Assembly (NCBI RefSeq): GCF_050624435.1
Contig: NC_134545.1
Location: 87,882,063 to 87,946,062 of the forward strand
Length of the DNA stretch: 64,000 nt
Direction of reading: 5' to 3'
Source: Tenrec ecaudatus
Taxonomy: Eukaryota; Chordata; Mammalia; Afrosoricida; Tenrecidae
Below are positions 36,585-46,800 of the stretch, piece by piece. Position 1 is the stretch's first letter. Each line of letters begins with the position of its first letter. The notes under the pieces are model-generated. The model was not told the DNA's origin. It searched no databases and saw only the letters and a list, made by a program, of their open reading frames with translations. Position numbers and translations under genes: made by a program.

Positions 36585-37070
36585 TTTAAAAACAATTTAT
36601 TAGGGGCTCATACAATTCTTATCACAGCCCATACATATACATACATCAATTGTATAAAGCACATCTGTACATTCTTTGCCCTAATCATTTTCTTTTTTTT
36701 TCCCTCCTCTTTTCTTTTTTTACATTTTATTAGGGACTCATACAACTCTTATCACAATCCATACATATACATACATCAATTGTATAAAGCACATCCATAC
36801 ATTCCCTGCCCCAATCATTCTCAAAGCATTTGCTCTCAACTTAAGCCCTTTGCATCAGGTCCTCTTTTTTTTTCCCCCCTCCCTCCCCGCTCCCCGCTCC
36901 CTCATGTGCCCTTGGTAATTTATACATCGTTATTTTGTCATATCTTGCCCTATCCGGAGTCTCCCTTCCCCCCCTTCTCTGCTGTCCCTCCCCCAGGGAG
37001 GAGGTCACATGTGGATCCTTGTAATCAGTTCCCCCTTTCCAACCCACTCACCCTCCACTCTCCCAGCATC
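36585..37070 (-). mobile_element. Inner L1-like insertion (two copies in series)
   Basis: Two 3' ends occur in series (36590 acaatttattaggggctcat and 36722 acattttattagggactcat). The whole is flanked by ttattttcatatctt on both sides (from about 36569 and 37072). Confidence 0.82.
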
Positions 37071-37854
37071 TTATTTTCATATCTTAATACTGTCCACTGT
37101 CTCATGTTTCTGTTATTCGTCCCCCGGGGGTGTGTTATATATTGTTCATTTCTGATCAGTTCCTCCTTTCTCCTCCCACCTTCCCCCTACCCTCATTATA
37201 TCACTACTCCTATTATTGTTCCTGAGAGGTTTATCGGGCCTGGATTCCCTGTGTCAAGAGCTCTTATCTGTACCAGTGTCTAGCTGAATTTATAAGTTAA
37301 AGCTGGGGTCATGATAGTGGCTGGTGGTGGTGGTGGTGGTGAGTGGGGTGGGAGGAGGGGGAGAGGAAGCATTAAAGAACTGGAAGAATGTTGTGTGTTT
37401 CATCCATGCTGTGCTGCACCCTTGATGGCTTGTGACCTTTCTGTGAGGGGCTGTCCAGTTGGCTCTGGATGGGTTTTAGGTCTCCACTCCAACCCCTCTC
37501 TTTTGCATTGATATGATTATTTGTTCTGGGTTTCCTGATGCATGATCACACAGGTTGGTGTGCTTATTCCATGTGGGCTTTGTGGTTTCCCTGCTAGATG
37601 GCTGTTTGTTTAACTTATGCCTTTAAGACTCCAGACACTATATCTTTTAATAGCCTGGCACCACCAGCTTTCTTCATTTGCTTATGCACCCATTTTGACT
37701 TCAGCAATTATGTGGGGAAGGTGAGCATCAAAGAATGCCAGGTTATTAGAAAAACATGTTCTTGCATTGAAGGACGACATGAGTAGAGGCCCAATGTCCA
37801 TCTGCTACCTTGATACTTAATACATAAATATATGTACATAGACCTGTACCCCTA

Positions 37855-38529
37855 TGTGGGAGAAAAGGCCACAACTAATTATGGGTTCAGTAAGTGCAGT
37901 TGAATGGTTGAGCTATATAAAGATTACAATAAAGTCATAGAGCATGAGAGATAGGAGAGAGAGTAAAGACAGACACATTTCATGGTAGCATGCTCACCTC
38001 CTGGATGGCCATGATCTTTCCAGGTCCACGCACAGTGTGGGCTGAGAGGGCCAGAGGTGAGGTGGGCCCAAGACCCCCTTTTCTTGCTAACCAAGGCTTA
38101 TATCTACTTAGGGGGGCATGATTACAGGTAAACACACAACACAGGAAGGTGCAGTACAATAGGAATACACATCATAGGAAGGGGTGTGCATGGGAAGGGG
38201 AGGGACTAGGGATATACATGTCACAAGAAGGGCGGACCGTATATTCATGATGGCGTCCTAACTTTGGTCACCCTTGGGTGGGCTTGACCTCCCAGGGTAC
38301 CCCTTCAGGGAAACAATTTACTACTATCCTTGTCAGAAGGGAGTGGGCCCTACTTGTGGGATAAACAGTGTTGCCTGCTTGCTCTAAATGGCTGATAACC
38401 CTTAGAGTGAGAATAACCCCTGACATTCTTCTGTTGACCTCCAAGTGTATAGTCATTTGCCATATGTAGCAAACAGCTAAGTTCGGCATGTATTTGGGGA
38501 GACACCTTGGGAGAAATCTGTTTCCCACA
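37855..38529 (-). mobile_element. Solo LTR of an endogenous retrovirus, probably class II (ERVK-like)
   Basis: 675 bp. On the minus strand it begins tgtgggaaacag and ends ttctcccaca, a TG...CA pair with short inverted ends. It is flanked by an exact 6 bp duplication ccccta (37849-37854 and 38530-38535), a length typical of class II (beta-like) elements. A TATA-like gatataag lies about two thirds in. No internal viral region is present, so it is a fossil left by LTR-LTR recombination. It lies inside the long L1-like copy and is therefore younger than it. Confidence 0.88.
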
Positions 38530-39056
38530 CCCCTATCATTATATATTAATATATTTGCATATATGCCTATATTTATACCTCTGTAAATGTCTTTTGCCTC
38601 CTAGTTCTTTCCTCTTATCTCATTTTACTTTCCTCCTGTTCCACTATCATGTTGAACCTTCAAATGGCTTTCAGTTATTCCTTTCAGCTACATTGTTCTA
38701 CATCCTCCTTGCCATCAATTTTAGATCTCCTGTTGTTCCCTTCTCTCTGGGTTTGTTGGCTTCCCCCTCCTCACCCCCTCCCTTGAACCATTGGTCCCAT
38801 TGTTTTCTCCTCTGGATTGCTTATCTTGCCTACCTTATATGGATAGACAAGGAGAAAAAAAAGGGGGGGGGTCTATAAATAGCTCCAGTTCTGTCTCTGG
38901 CCCTTATGAATATTTTCTGATTGAGTCTGATGAGGTGCCTAGCCCTGCCATCCAAGTCTAAAGTCTGCTTTTGAGATACCTCAGGGACTTCATTGCTTTG
39001 CTTCCCTTGCTGCTCTATTGTGTTCCCTATGTGCTTGACCCCAGGGGTGGTAGGGT

Positions 39057-39088
39057 GGGGTGTGTGTGTGTGTGTGTGTGTGTGTGTA
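39057..39088. repeat. (TG)n microsatellite
   Basis: Short run of GT dinucleotides within repeat-derived DNA. Confidence 0.9.
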
Positions 39089-39124
39089 GGGTAGGCGAAG
39101 GTCAGACAGGGCACACACAACCCT

Positions 39125-39245
39125 AGGATTTTCTTGGCTGTACTCTTCACAGAAGCAGATTACCAGGCTCTTCTTCCTCAATGCTGCTGCTTCCTACAGG
39201 TTAGTAGGCAAGCACAAACCATTTGCGTGACCACCCAAGGACCGG
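39125..39245 (-). repeat. Second-type AfroSINE fragment
   Basis: ttcacagaagcagattacca, ggctcttcttcctcaatgct, caaaccatttgcgtgaccac then ccaaggacc. Confidence 0.65.
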
Positions 39246-39670
39246 GTATAGTACCCAGTTATTCAATCAAATATTAATCAAGGTGTTGTGCAAAATGTGA
39301 TTAAATATAGAATCAGCTGACTTTAAGTAAAAGAGCTTGCCCTTGGATCATTTGAATGTACCAATGAGATGAGAAGCCTAAGACCCAAACTGAGGTTACA
39401 CTGGGGGAGAAGAAATTCTTCCCGTGCACTGAAGCATCAGTTCCTTCCCAGACTGTTGTCAAAGAGGTGCTGCCTAGAGAAAAGAGGCCATTAGTCATTG
39501 CTATTGACATACCACGGAGGTCAGGGAGATTCTGGATCCAGTCCTGAAGAGTTCCCATACTTAACATTGTTTTCAATGGAAATAGACAAATTGATGCTTA
39601 ACTCAAGGGAGAAAATCTGCAAGACTAGCCAGTAAAACACTACAGAAGAAAAGCTACAGGGATGGACCCG

Positions 39671-39878
39671 AAACAAAACAAACTCATAGCCATCAGGTTA
39701 ATGCCAATTCATAGCAACCCTACAGGACAGGGCAGAACTGCCCGTGAGCTCCATCGACTGTCACTGTTCACGGGGGTAGAAAGCTGTCTTTCTCCCGTGG
39801 ATTGGCTGGTGGTTTCCAACTTCTGACCTTGTGGATAGTAGCCAAATGTGTAACCACTATGCCACCAGGATGGACAAG
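39671..39878 (-). repeat. AfroSINE, near full length
   Basis: caaactcatagccatcaggt, tacaggacagggcagaactg, gtagaaagctgtctttctcc, accactatgccaccaggatg. Confidence 0.85.
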
Positions 39879-40389
39879 CCCTTCCAAACATTACACTAGA
39901 GAGGCTATCAAATTAAAATGTCATGTGTGCCAACCAGAAATAGGACTGTGTTAGGCTAGGTTTTCTAGAGAAACAAAACCAAGGCACTCATATAGGTATA
40001 AAACAAATTTATATTAAGAAAGAAATGTATTTTTTTGACATGTATTTTTAAGAAAATGGCCCCCATCGCTGCAGAGTGGGCAAGCCCAGTCCAACTTTAG
40101 TCCGTGAATTAGACGCTAACTGAAGACACTTCTTCACTCAGAGAGCTGCTAACTGATGAATGAGGTACATGAAACAGGAAGATCACCGGCTGGTGGTCCC
40201 AAGGCAAGGGACCTGGCAGGCCTCCAACAGCTCCCCAGTCCTAGGAAGCCAATCGCAGGAATCAGGGGAGTTGGAAGAGGAAAAAGAGAGTTATTCACAA
40301 TGTCTTTATATAGCTATCAAATAGGTTACATTCCCATGGAGAGGGTATCAGGCTGTGGCCTGGGTGAGAGATTACCAAGCTGACACAAA

Positions 40390-41060
40390 AACTATTACAG
40401 GGCAGAAAATCCAGAAATGGTACCTGAAATCACTAGGGCGATTGTGGACTTATTACAATCGCTAGAGGAAATGGTTACGTTGTGGGAAGAGTTAACATTT
40501 ACAGACCCAGTTGCTTGTTCCTTGCTATCTCCAAGAGAATCTGGAGCTACTACTGACCCTTGGGGAACCCCTGGCAATATGGCCATTAGAATGCTTTTTT
40601 TAAAGTGACTTAACAATTTTAAGTGACTAACTAAAGTGCACCTGGAGCAATGGACCATGCCGTCCCAGACTGTCAGGTTGCTTTGTAAAAACATCAAGAT
40701 GGATGATGTGCATGGACCTGGGTTCTTTGTTGGGGCCCTGAGTTTCAGTTGCTACGCCTGGGTGTGTAACAGGATAGACTTCCCATTAGACCTAAACCCC
40801 GCTGCTGTGGACTCATCGTCAAGTTTAGCAATGTCCGGCAAGAACTCAGAAGACGCAGGAGCAGGTTATACACATGGCTAAGGACTGTGCAGCACAAACA
40901 GCAGAGAAACAGTACCAATTGGCAGAAGCCAGCCCAGGCTTTTGTGTCTTTCCCACCCAGGGCCTCTTCAGACACACTTTCTCTCTAGCAACAAACTACA
41001 AAGACCGGTGTGCTATGTCTCTGCCCAAAGAAGCCTCTTTGATCTTAAGAGTGTGAATCT
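40390..41060 (+). other. Protein-like stretch, not identified (possible pseudogene)
   Basis: Frames reading PEITRAIVDLLQSLEEMVTL (near 40420), then MSGKNSEDAGAGYTHG and QLAEASPGFCVFPTQGLFRH (near 40830-40960) look coding-like in composition. They lie in different frames with stops between them. There are no splice sites or poly(A) to define a gene. It may be an eroded retrocopy or repeat-encoded protein. I do not recognise the parent. Confidence 0.3.
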
Positions 41061-41083
41061 TTGTTGGGGGTGGGATGGTCTTA

Positions 41084-41300
41084 TGAGGAGTCCGTGGGTG
41101 GCACAAATGCTTCATGCCCTCAGTTGCTGAGAAGTTAGTGGCTCCAGTCCACCCAGAGGCACTCTGGAAGAAAAACCTGGCAATCTACTTCAGGAAAAGA
41201 AAAAAAAAAGTTTTAAATTGAGCATTGTAAACCCCATGGAGTACAATTCTACCTCGATGCAAATAGGTAAGCCATGAACTGTAGTCATCTTGACAGCAGA
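41084..41300 (+). repeat. Second-type AfroSINE
   Basis: gaggagtccgtgggtggcac, cctggcaatctacttcagga, gtaaaccccatggagtacaa; an A-rich stretch lies in the middle. Confidence 0.75.
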
Positions 41301-41311
41301 ACAAAGCAGGG

Positions 41312-41460
41312 ATCACTTACACATTAACTTATTTAAGCCTCACAATTCTGGGACATAAGTATTGTCATCATTATTTCTATTTTAGAAAGCAGGCAATTGA
41401 GAGATGGAGAGTTAAGTAAATTGCTCCAGGTCATTCAGCTAGTGAGTGGTACCCATAGAG
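41312..41460 (-). repeat. MIR
   Basis: ttatttaagcctcacaattc, ttgctccaggtcattcagct then agtgagtggta: complement of MIR. Confidence 0.75.
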
Positions 41461-42214
41461 TCAAACACAGCTAGCAAGGTCTCAAAATCTGAGATCTGAA
41501 CAAGTGTGCTTGGTGACCCCCAGGTTGCAGGCTCGCTTTCCTCTTCTGTACCTATTCCAGAGTTGTGCGGCCCAAATTAGGTCAAACATACAGCAAGGGT
41601 TTGTACCTTACGGTGTGCCTGCAAAAAGGTGTGTTATAATTTTTGAAAAGGGGCATGCTATTTTAAGTATAAAATTAAAAGTTATTTGTAATAACGAGTA
41701 ACATCACAGCACGGATACAGAATGCACCTGTACACATTTCACAAAATCCAGGTACTTAAAAACTTATTTTTTTCTTGCAAGTCTCCAGCGTGCCTGGGTT
41801 TGGAGTAACCCTGTGCATTCCTTCAGTGCTTGCAAGAGCAGCTTTGAAGTGGTTTGAGGCCTTGCTCTACAATATCTACAGAGCAAGGTTATAGAAATTC
41901 AGACATTCAGGAAAAGGGAGGGGGGGAGAAAAAAAACTTATTTTTTTCTTAAAATCTTTTAACATGAAAGATAACATTTGCTGTGATGTTCACAAATCTT
42001 AAACAGCTTGATTAATTCTTTTCTTTTTGCTTGATTAATTTCTACAAAAATAAAAATGGCTACAAAATTAAAAAAAAATTCAAGTAGCCACCGCCGTGAC
42101 CAAATTATAAAACATAACTAGTATATCTCAGACACCTCCCTCTGGCAAATGACATATACTTTGTTTTTCTTTGAAAAAAATTATTTAATTTTATTATTTT
42201 AAAAACATTTTATA

Positions 42215-42487
42215 CCACACACTCACTCATTCACTACACACCACTCATTCACTCACTCACTTGCCACTCATTCACTTAACACTCAATAATTTACCACTCA
42301 CCCACTTACCACTCACTCACTCACCACTCAATCAACATTCATTCACTCACTCACTCTCACTCACTCACTCACCACTCACTCACTCAAAATTGACTCACTC
42401 ACAACTAACTCACTCACTCACTACTCAATCAACACTCATTCACTCACCACTCACTCACTTATAATTCACTCACCACTCAACCACTCA
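42215..42487 (+). repeat. (ACTC)n-type imperfect tandem array
   Basis: About 270 bp of cactcactcatt-type units with variant interruptions, about 550 bp upstream of the TAF5 start codon. It accounts for the low-complexity open frame at 42261-42464. Confidence 0.95.
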
Positions 42488-42515
42488 ATTTTTTTAATTA
42501 AAAAGGTTTTTTGAA

Positions 42516-42620
42516 AAAAAATTTTTTATTAGGGACTCATACAACTCCCATCACAATCCATACATACATCAATTGTGTAAAGCACATCTGTACATTCTTT
42601 GCCCTCATCATTTTCGACAT
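42516..42620 (-). mobile_element. Tenrec L1-like 3' end, short copy
   Basis: attttttattagggactcat and caatccatacatacatcaat, cut off at about 42620. Confidence 0.85.
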
Positions 42621-42634
42621 GTACTTTTGACCAA

Positions 42635-42752
42635 AAGACCTGGATTGAAATTTTAATACTTTCTCTTCAGGGGTGACTTGTGCAAGTCACTCAAACTCTG
42701 GGGCTCGCTTGATTGAACCACCTGTAATGTGAGAAAAATAGTACTTTCAAGA
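42635..42752 (+). repeat. MIR-like fragment just upstream of the TAF5 CpG island
   Basis: gacttgtgcaagtcactcaa and cctgtaatgtgagaaaaata follow the MIR consensus in sense order. Confidence 0.6.
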
Positions 42753-42889
42753 TGGTTCCATGAAAAGAGGCTCGTACAACGTTTCTCGCAGAACCTCGAT
42801 GTAGCTGGTTTGCATCAAAGGGTAACTACTATCGGAAAACGTAACAGGCGGTGGCCAGTTCACACTTCCTGCCTTCCTTTTCCCTTTTG

Positions 42890-43800
42890 AAAGTTGCTCT
42901 ACGCTCCAACGCCTTTTTTCTCGCTCCGCCTCCTGCCGTAAAGTAGCACCCACAGCTGTCGTGAAATACTCCATCCCCGCCCTCCATGTGGCGAAAACGC
43001 AGTCACGCTTGACGGCGCGAACTGGCTCAGCCGCAAGATGGCGGCGCTGGCGGAGGAGCAGGCGGAGGTGGCGGTCAAGCTAGAGCCGGAGGGACCGCCG
43101 ACGCTGCTACCTCCGCAGGCGGGGGACGGCGCTGGCGAGGGGGGCGGCGGCGCTACCAACAACGGCCCCAACGGTGGCGGCGGGGACGTGGCGGCGGCGG
43201 CGGCGGTGGCCGGCGGGGATGGTGGGACCCCGAAGCCCGCGGTGGCTGTCTCCGCCGCTGCTCCGGCGGGGGCGGCCCCGGTGCCCGCCGCAGCTCCCGA
43301 GGCCAGTGCTCCTCAGGACCGACAGACTCTGCTGGCTGTGCTGCAGTTCCTACGGCAAAGTAACCTCCGTGAGGCCGAGGAGGCGCTGCGCCGCGAGGCT
43401 CGGCTGCTGGAGGAGGCAGTGGCGGGCTCTGGAGCCCCAGGAGAAGCGGACGTTACGGGGGCCGAGGCAGCCAGCGCGCTTCTCAGCCGGGTCACCGCGT
43501 CGGCCCCCGGCCCGGCAGCCCCCGACCCTCAGGGGGCCGGCGCGTCGGGGGCCGGCGTCGTCTCGGGCTCAGCCTCGGGTCCCGCGGCTCCGGGGAAAGG
43601 TGAGCCGCCGAGTTCCCGGGAAGCAGGGCCGGCGCGGAGGAGCCAGCCGGGAAGCAGGGGCTGGCAGGCCTGCACCTCTGCGGGCTTGTTTTGAATTTCC
43701 TGGGCCCGCCTCTAGGGCCACACGCCCGCCCCTTTCTCTCGTGCGCCGGCTGCGCAGTCAAACCCTCGCTCGAGCTGAGCTGTCAGTTTCGGCGAGAGGC
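42890..43800 (+). promoter_or_regulatory. TAF5: CpG island over TAF5 promoter and exon 1
   Basis: GC- and CpG-rich from about 42890 to 43800. It includes the short 5' UTR, the GCCGCAAGATGG start context, exon 1 and the start of intron 1. No TATA box is seen. Confidence 0.8.
43038..43599 (+). CDS. TAF5: TAF5 coding exon 1 (Gly/Ala-rich N-terminus and LisH)
   Basis: Opens MAALAEEQAEVAVKLEPEGP, as in human TAF5, and contains low-complexity Gly/Ala runs and the LisH helix pair. It sits inside a CpG island. The donor is gtgagc at 43600. It ends one base into the Val codon that is finished by exon 2. Confidence 0.95.
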
Positions 43801-46800
43801 TGCCGAGGGCTGTGTGGGCTCGGAGGGCGCAGGGCGGCGCTGGGGCCATCGGCTCCGCACCCCTCTCGTCTGCGCGGGCTCTTGAGCCCAGCAGGTCTGC
43901 ATCAACCCGAACAGCACGGGTGCAGTTCCGGACTTTTACAAGGACTTAACATCACCCCCTCCCCCCTTTAATTCTCACAGTTCCATGGTGAGGTCAACGC
44001 TGCCTTTATGTTAGAGAGGAGGAGAAAGATTGAGGAAAGGTCAGAGGACTTGCTTGGGACCAGCCAGGCAGTGAGGGGACATAATGTGTAGGCAGTGTTT
44101 CTCAAAATGATGGGCTCAGAGCCACCACCGCAAACCTCTTGTGGATGCTGGTGAAAGTGGAAATTGCTGGGCATTTACTGCTTCAGGCTTTAATGAGTTC
44201 GATCTGGAGGTGAAGTCTGAGCGCTGGCGATTGACGGAGTGCTGCCCAAGTTAGATCCATTTGTTCAGGAACAGCAGTTGGACAGATCTAGATAAGATTC
44301 TATCTCTGCTGCTTTCGTGTGATCCTGATGTCAGATCCTACTCCTCCTAACTTCAGGGTCGTCGTCCCCCCCACCCCCCGTGTGAAGATCAAATAAACAA
44401 CAGGACTTCAACATTTTATGGAAAATGGAATTTTAAGATTACTGAATTTTTTGTCACACCCCCCCTTAGCATTGATAGGCTTTCTTATGCCTTGGTTGCC
44501 AGCCCTGGCACCTGAACCTCCCGGTAACTCTGGTCACAAAGTCCATGCAGCCAGTCTCATAGACAGGAGAAGGTCTCAGAGGTGATCCTGTGCCACGTAG
44601 TCTTTATCAAGTCAAGCCATCAGTCCTCTGCAGCACTGCCAGTAGGCATGAATACACACCAGTGTATGCACAGGTAGAAATGTGTCGAAATGTGTTCGCG
44701 ACAGATCTTTTCTGGACAGTGTGAATTAAAAATTTTGTTCATAAACTACAAGATAGAGCTCCCCAGAAACTTGGCCATTTTTTAGATTGTACCTGAGAAA
44801 CTGATAACATAATAAGCCATGAGAGTAACCAACAATACATACGCATTTGTGCATATCAACAACATAACAGAGAACATAGTAGTGTTGTAATTGAAATCTA
44901 AAGACATTCCCAACCACCAAATTCTGATTAGATTGACAGATGTATCATTATTTGGTGTTGCTCTGTCAGGAGATTTAACTTTAAAAATTCTACCAGTTGG
45001 GTTTCCTGCTTTGAAATGGCAAGTATTGACATGGGTTTAAACGTATAAGTTTTGAGTTACATACCTTTAGAGGAAGACATGGTCCTTCACCTTAGAACAA
45101 GTGACATGTACACATAGGGTAACACAGGGTAGACTGTGTTACAGGAAAGTTATAAAAGTCATCCGGCAGCACAGTGAGCTGATAATGTTACTCCAGGGCA
45201 TGGCTGGTTTTGTGATGGTGAGCCGTGGCAACCTTGGGAGAAGATTAACATAGTTGTTTGGTTTGTCTGTCATATCTTTGGTAAAATCTGTCATGAAAAT
45301 AAGATAGCAAAAAAAAAATAGGTGAGTGGTTTGAAAAAGACCTAGATGAGGAAAAAGACCTAGATGAGGCTTTGGCTGGAGTGAATGAAATGGGAAAGGT
45401 CTCATTAAAAGACCATGTGATTATTTTGGGTGGAAGAAAGATTGAGAGGCAAGACAAACATCTGAGCGTCAAGTCCCCTCTGAACCTTAGTAAAATAGCC
45501 CTCGCCACATGGGGCTTAGCATGTCGTTTTCCTGAGCGTTGCTGTACCTTTTTTTAAACAGTTGGCAGTGTTGCCGTGGATGACCAGCCAGATGTCAGTG
45601 CTGTGCTCTCAGCTTACACCCAGCAAGGAGACCCTGCCCTGTACGAGGAGTACTACAGCGGCCTGAAGCACTTCATCGAATGCTCTCTGGACTGCCACCG
45701 AGCAGAGCTATCCCAGCTCTTCTACCCTTTGTTTGTGCATATGTACTTGGAGCTAGTCTACAATCAACATGAAAGTGAAGCAAAGGCATTCTTTGAGAAG
45801 TACGTGGATTTGTAAAACTCTCCAACTAATACGTATCTGTATGCAATTTCGAGCATGTGTCCGTAACCACATAACTGTAAGATCACAACTCAGAAGGTAC
45901 TTGGTGCCAAGGGAACCTGAAATGGGGAGTTGGATCTAATAGGAGAGGTCAGGGCAGGCTCCCCAGAGGAAGGGATGTTTAAGTGAGAGCTGATGACCGA
46001 GCAAGAGATAGCCAGAAGAAGGGAGAGGGAAAGCATGTGTCAAGCTCAGTGGCAGGAGGGAAGAGGATGATAGGTACAGACACAGAAACCATGCCAGAGA
46101 GGGTGTGGTTCATCATAAAGCTGGGGAATCGATTAGGCTCTTGGGCCACATTGAGGCTGTTTGTTTATCGAAAGAGCAGTTGGAAATATTAGGTAGGATT
46201 AGACTTGTTGGAGAGTGACTGGGGACCCAAACAATAGTGGTTTAAAGAAGATAAAAGTTATTTTTTCTCTCATAAAAGTGGGCAGCATAAAACTGATTTG
46301 GTGGGCTCTTGATTATCTGGGACCTAGATTCCTTCGCTCATTCTGTCATTCTCATCCGTAGCTTTCATTAGCATTCTCGACCACTGGGAGGGCACACAGG
46401 CTTTCTGGAATCGAGCACGATTCTTTATTTTCAGTGCCACCAAATCAGGTGGCCACACAAACATACACGGGAAGTGTAAGAAGTGTGGTCTTTATAAGCA
46501 TGGGACCACTAACCTCAAGGTAGTGGTTCAAACCCACCAGCCATTCCTTGGTGGGGGCTAGTGGGGAGGGGAGAGGGTGTCTGCTCGTGTGAACATTTAC
46601 AAAGCCTCAGAGACCTTACGGAGAGTTGCAATGAATCAAAATGTTCTTGAAGGCGGCAGTGGGCTTGGTTTTGGTTGCTGTGTGCCTAGGTAATGTTCAG
46701 GAGGTCTTATTGTTAAGGAGCCCTGGTGGTGTGTGTAGTGGGTTAAGCGTTAGATTGCCAACTGCAAGATTCCTTTTTCAAACTCGCCAGCTGTTCTGTG

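Larger units (their letters stand above)
35913..38880 (-). mobile_element. Long tenrec L1-like copy with several nested insertions
   Basis: Pieces 35913-36050, 36470-36584, 37071-37854 and 38530-38880 follow the family order from 3' end (aatcattttattgggaactc) towards the interior (agagcccgatgt-like to gtttgttggcttccccctcc). It is the longest copy here, well over 1 kb after removing inserts, and shows no reverse-transcriptase frame. Confidence 0.85.
31950..42880. other. PCGF6-TAF5 intergenic region, nested repeats
   Basis: No confident gene. Contents in order: SINE split by an L1-like copy, SINEs, an old repeat split by an L1-like copy, a multi-level nest with a (CT)n-bearing element and a solo LTR, more SINEs, an unidentified protein-like stretch (40390-41060), an old MIR, an (ACTC)n array and a short L1-like end. 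Confidence 0.8.

Noticed and set aside
36780-37283. 167-residue open frame
   Set aside because: Lies wholly in L1-like 3'-end repeats. Related Pro/Ser/Phe-rich frames recur in every copy (for example 19591-20082, 49437-49697).
42261-42464. Open frame of LTHSPLTH-like repeats
   Set aside because: Translation of an (ACTC)n tandem array, not a gene.
36077-42487. CRISPR-like or satellite interpretation of tandem units
   Set aside because: Microsatellite and tetranucleotide arrays in a mammalian genome, with no spacers and no associated genes.
43174-43971. 265-residue open frame overlapping TAF5 exon 1
   Set aside because: Out-of-frame shadow in the CpG island, with Arg-rich composition. The true frame matches TAF5.
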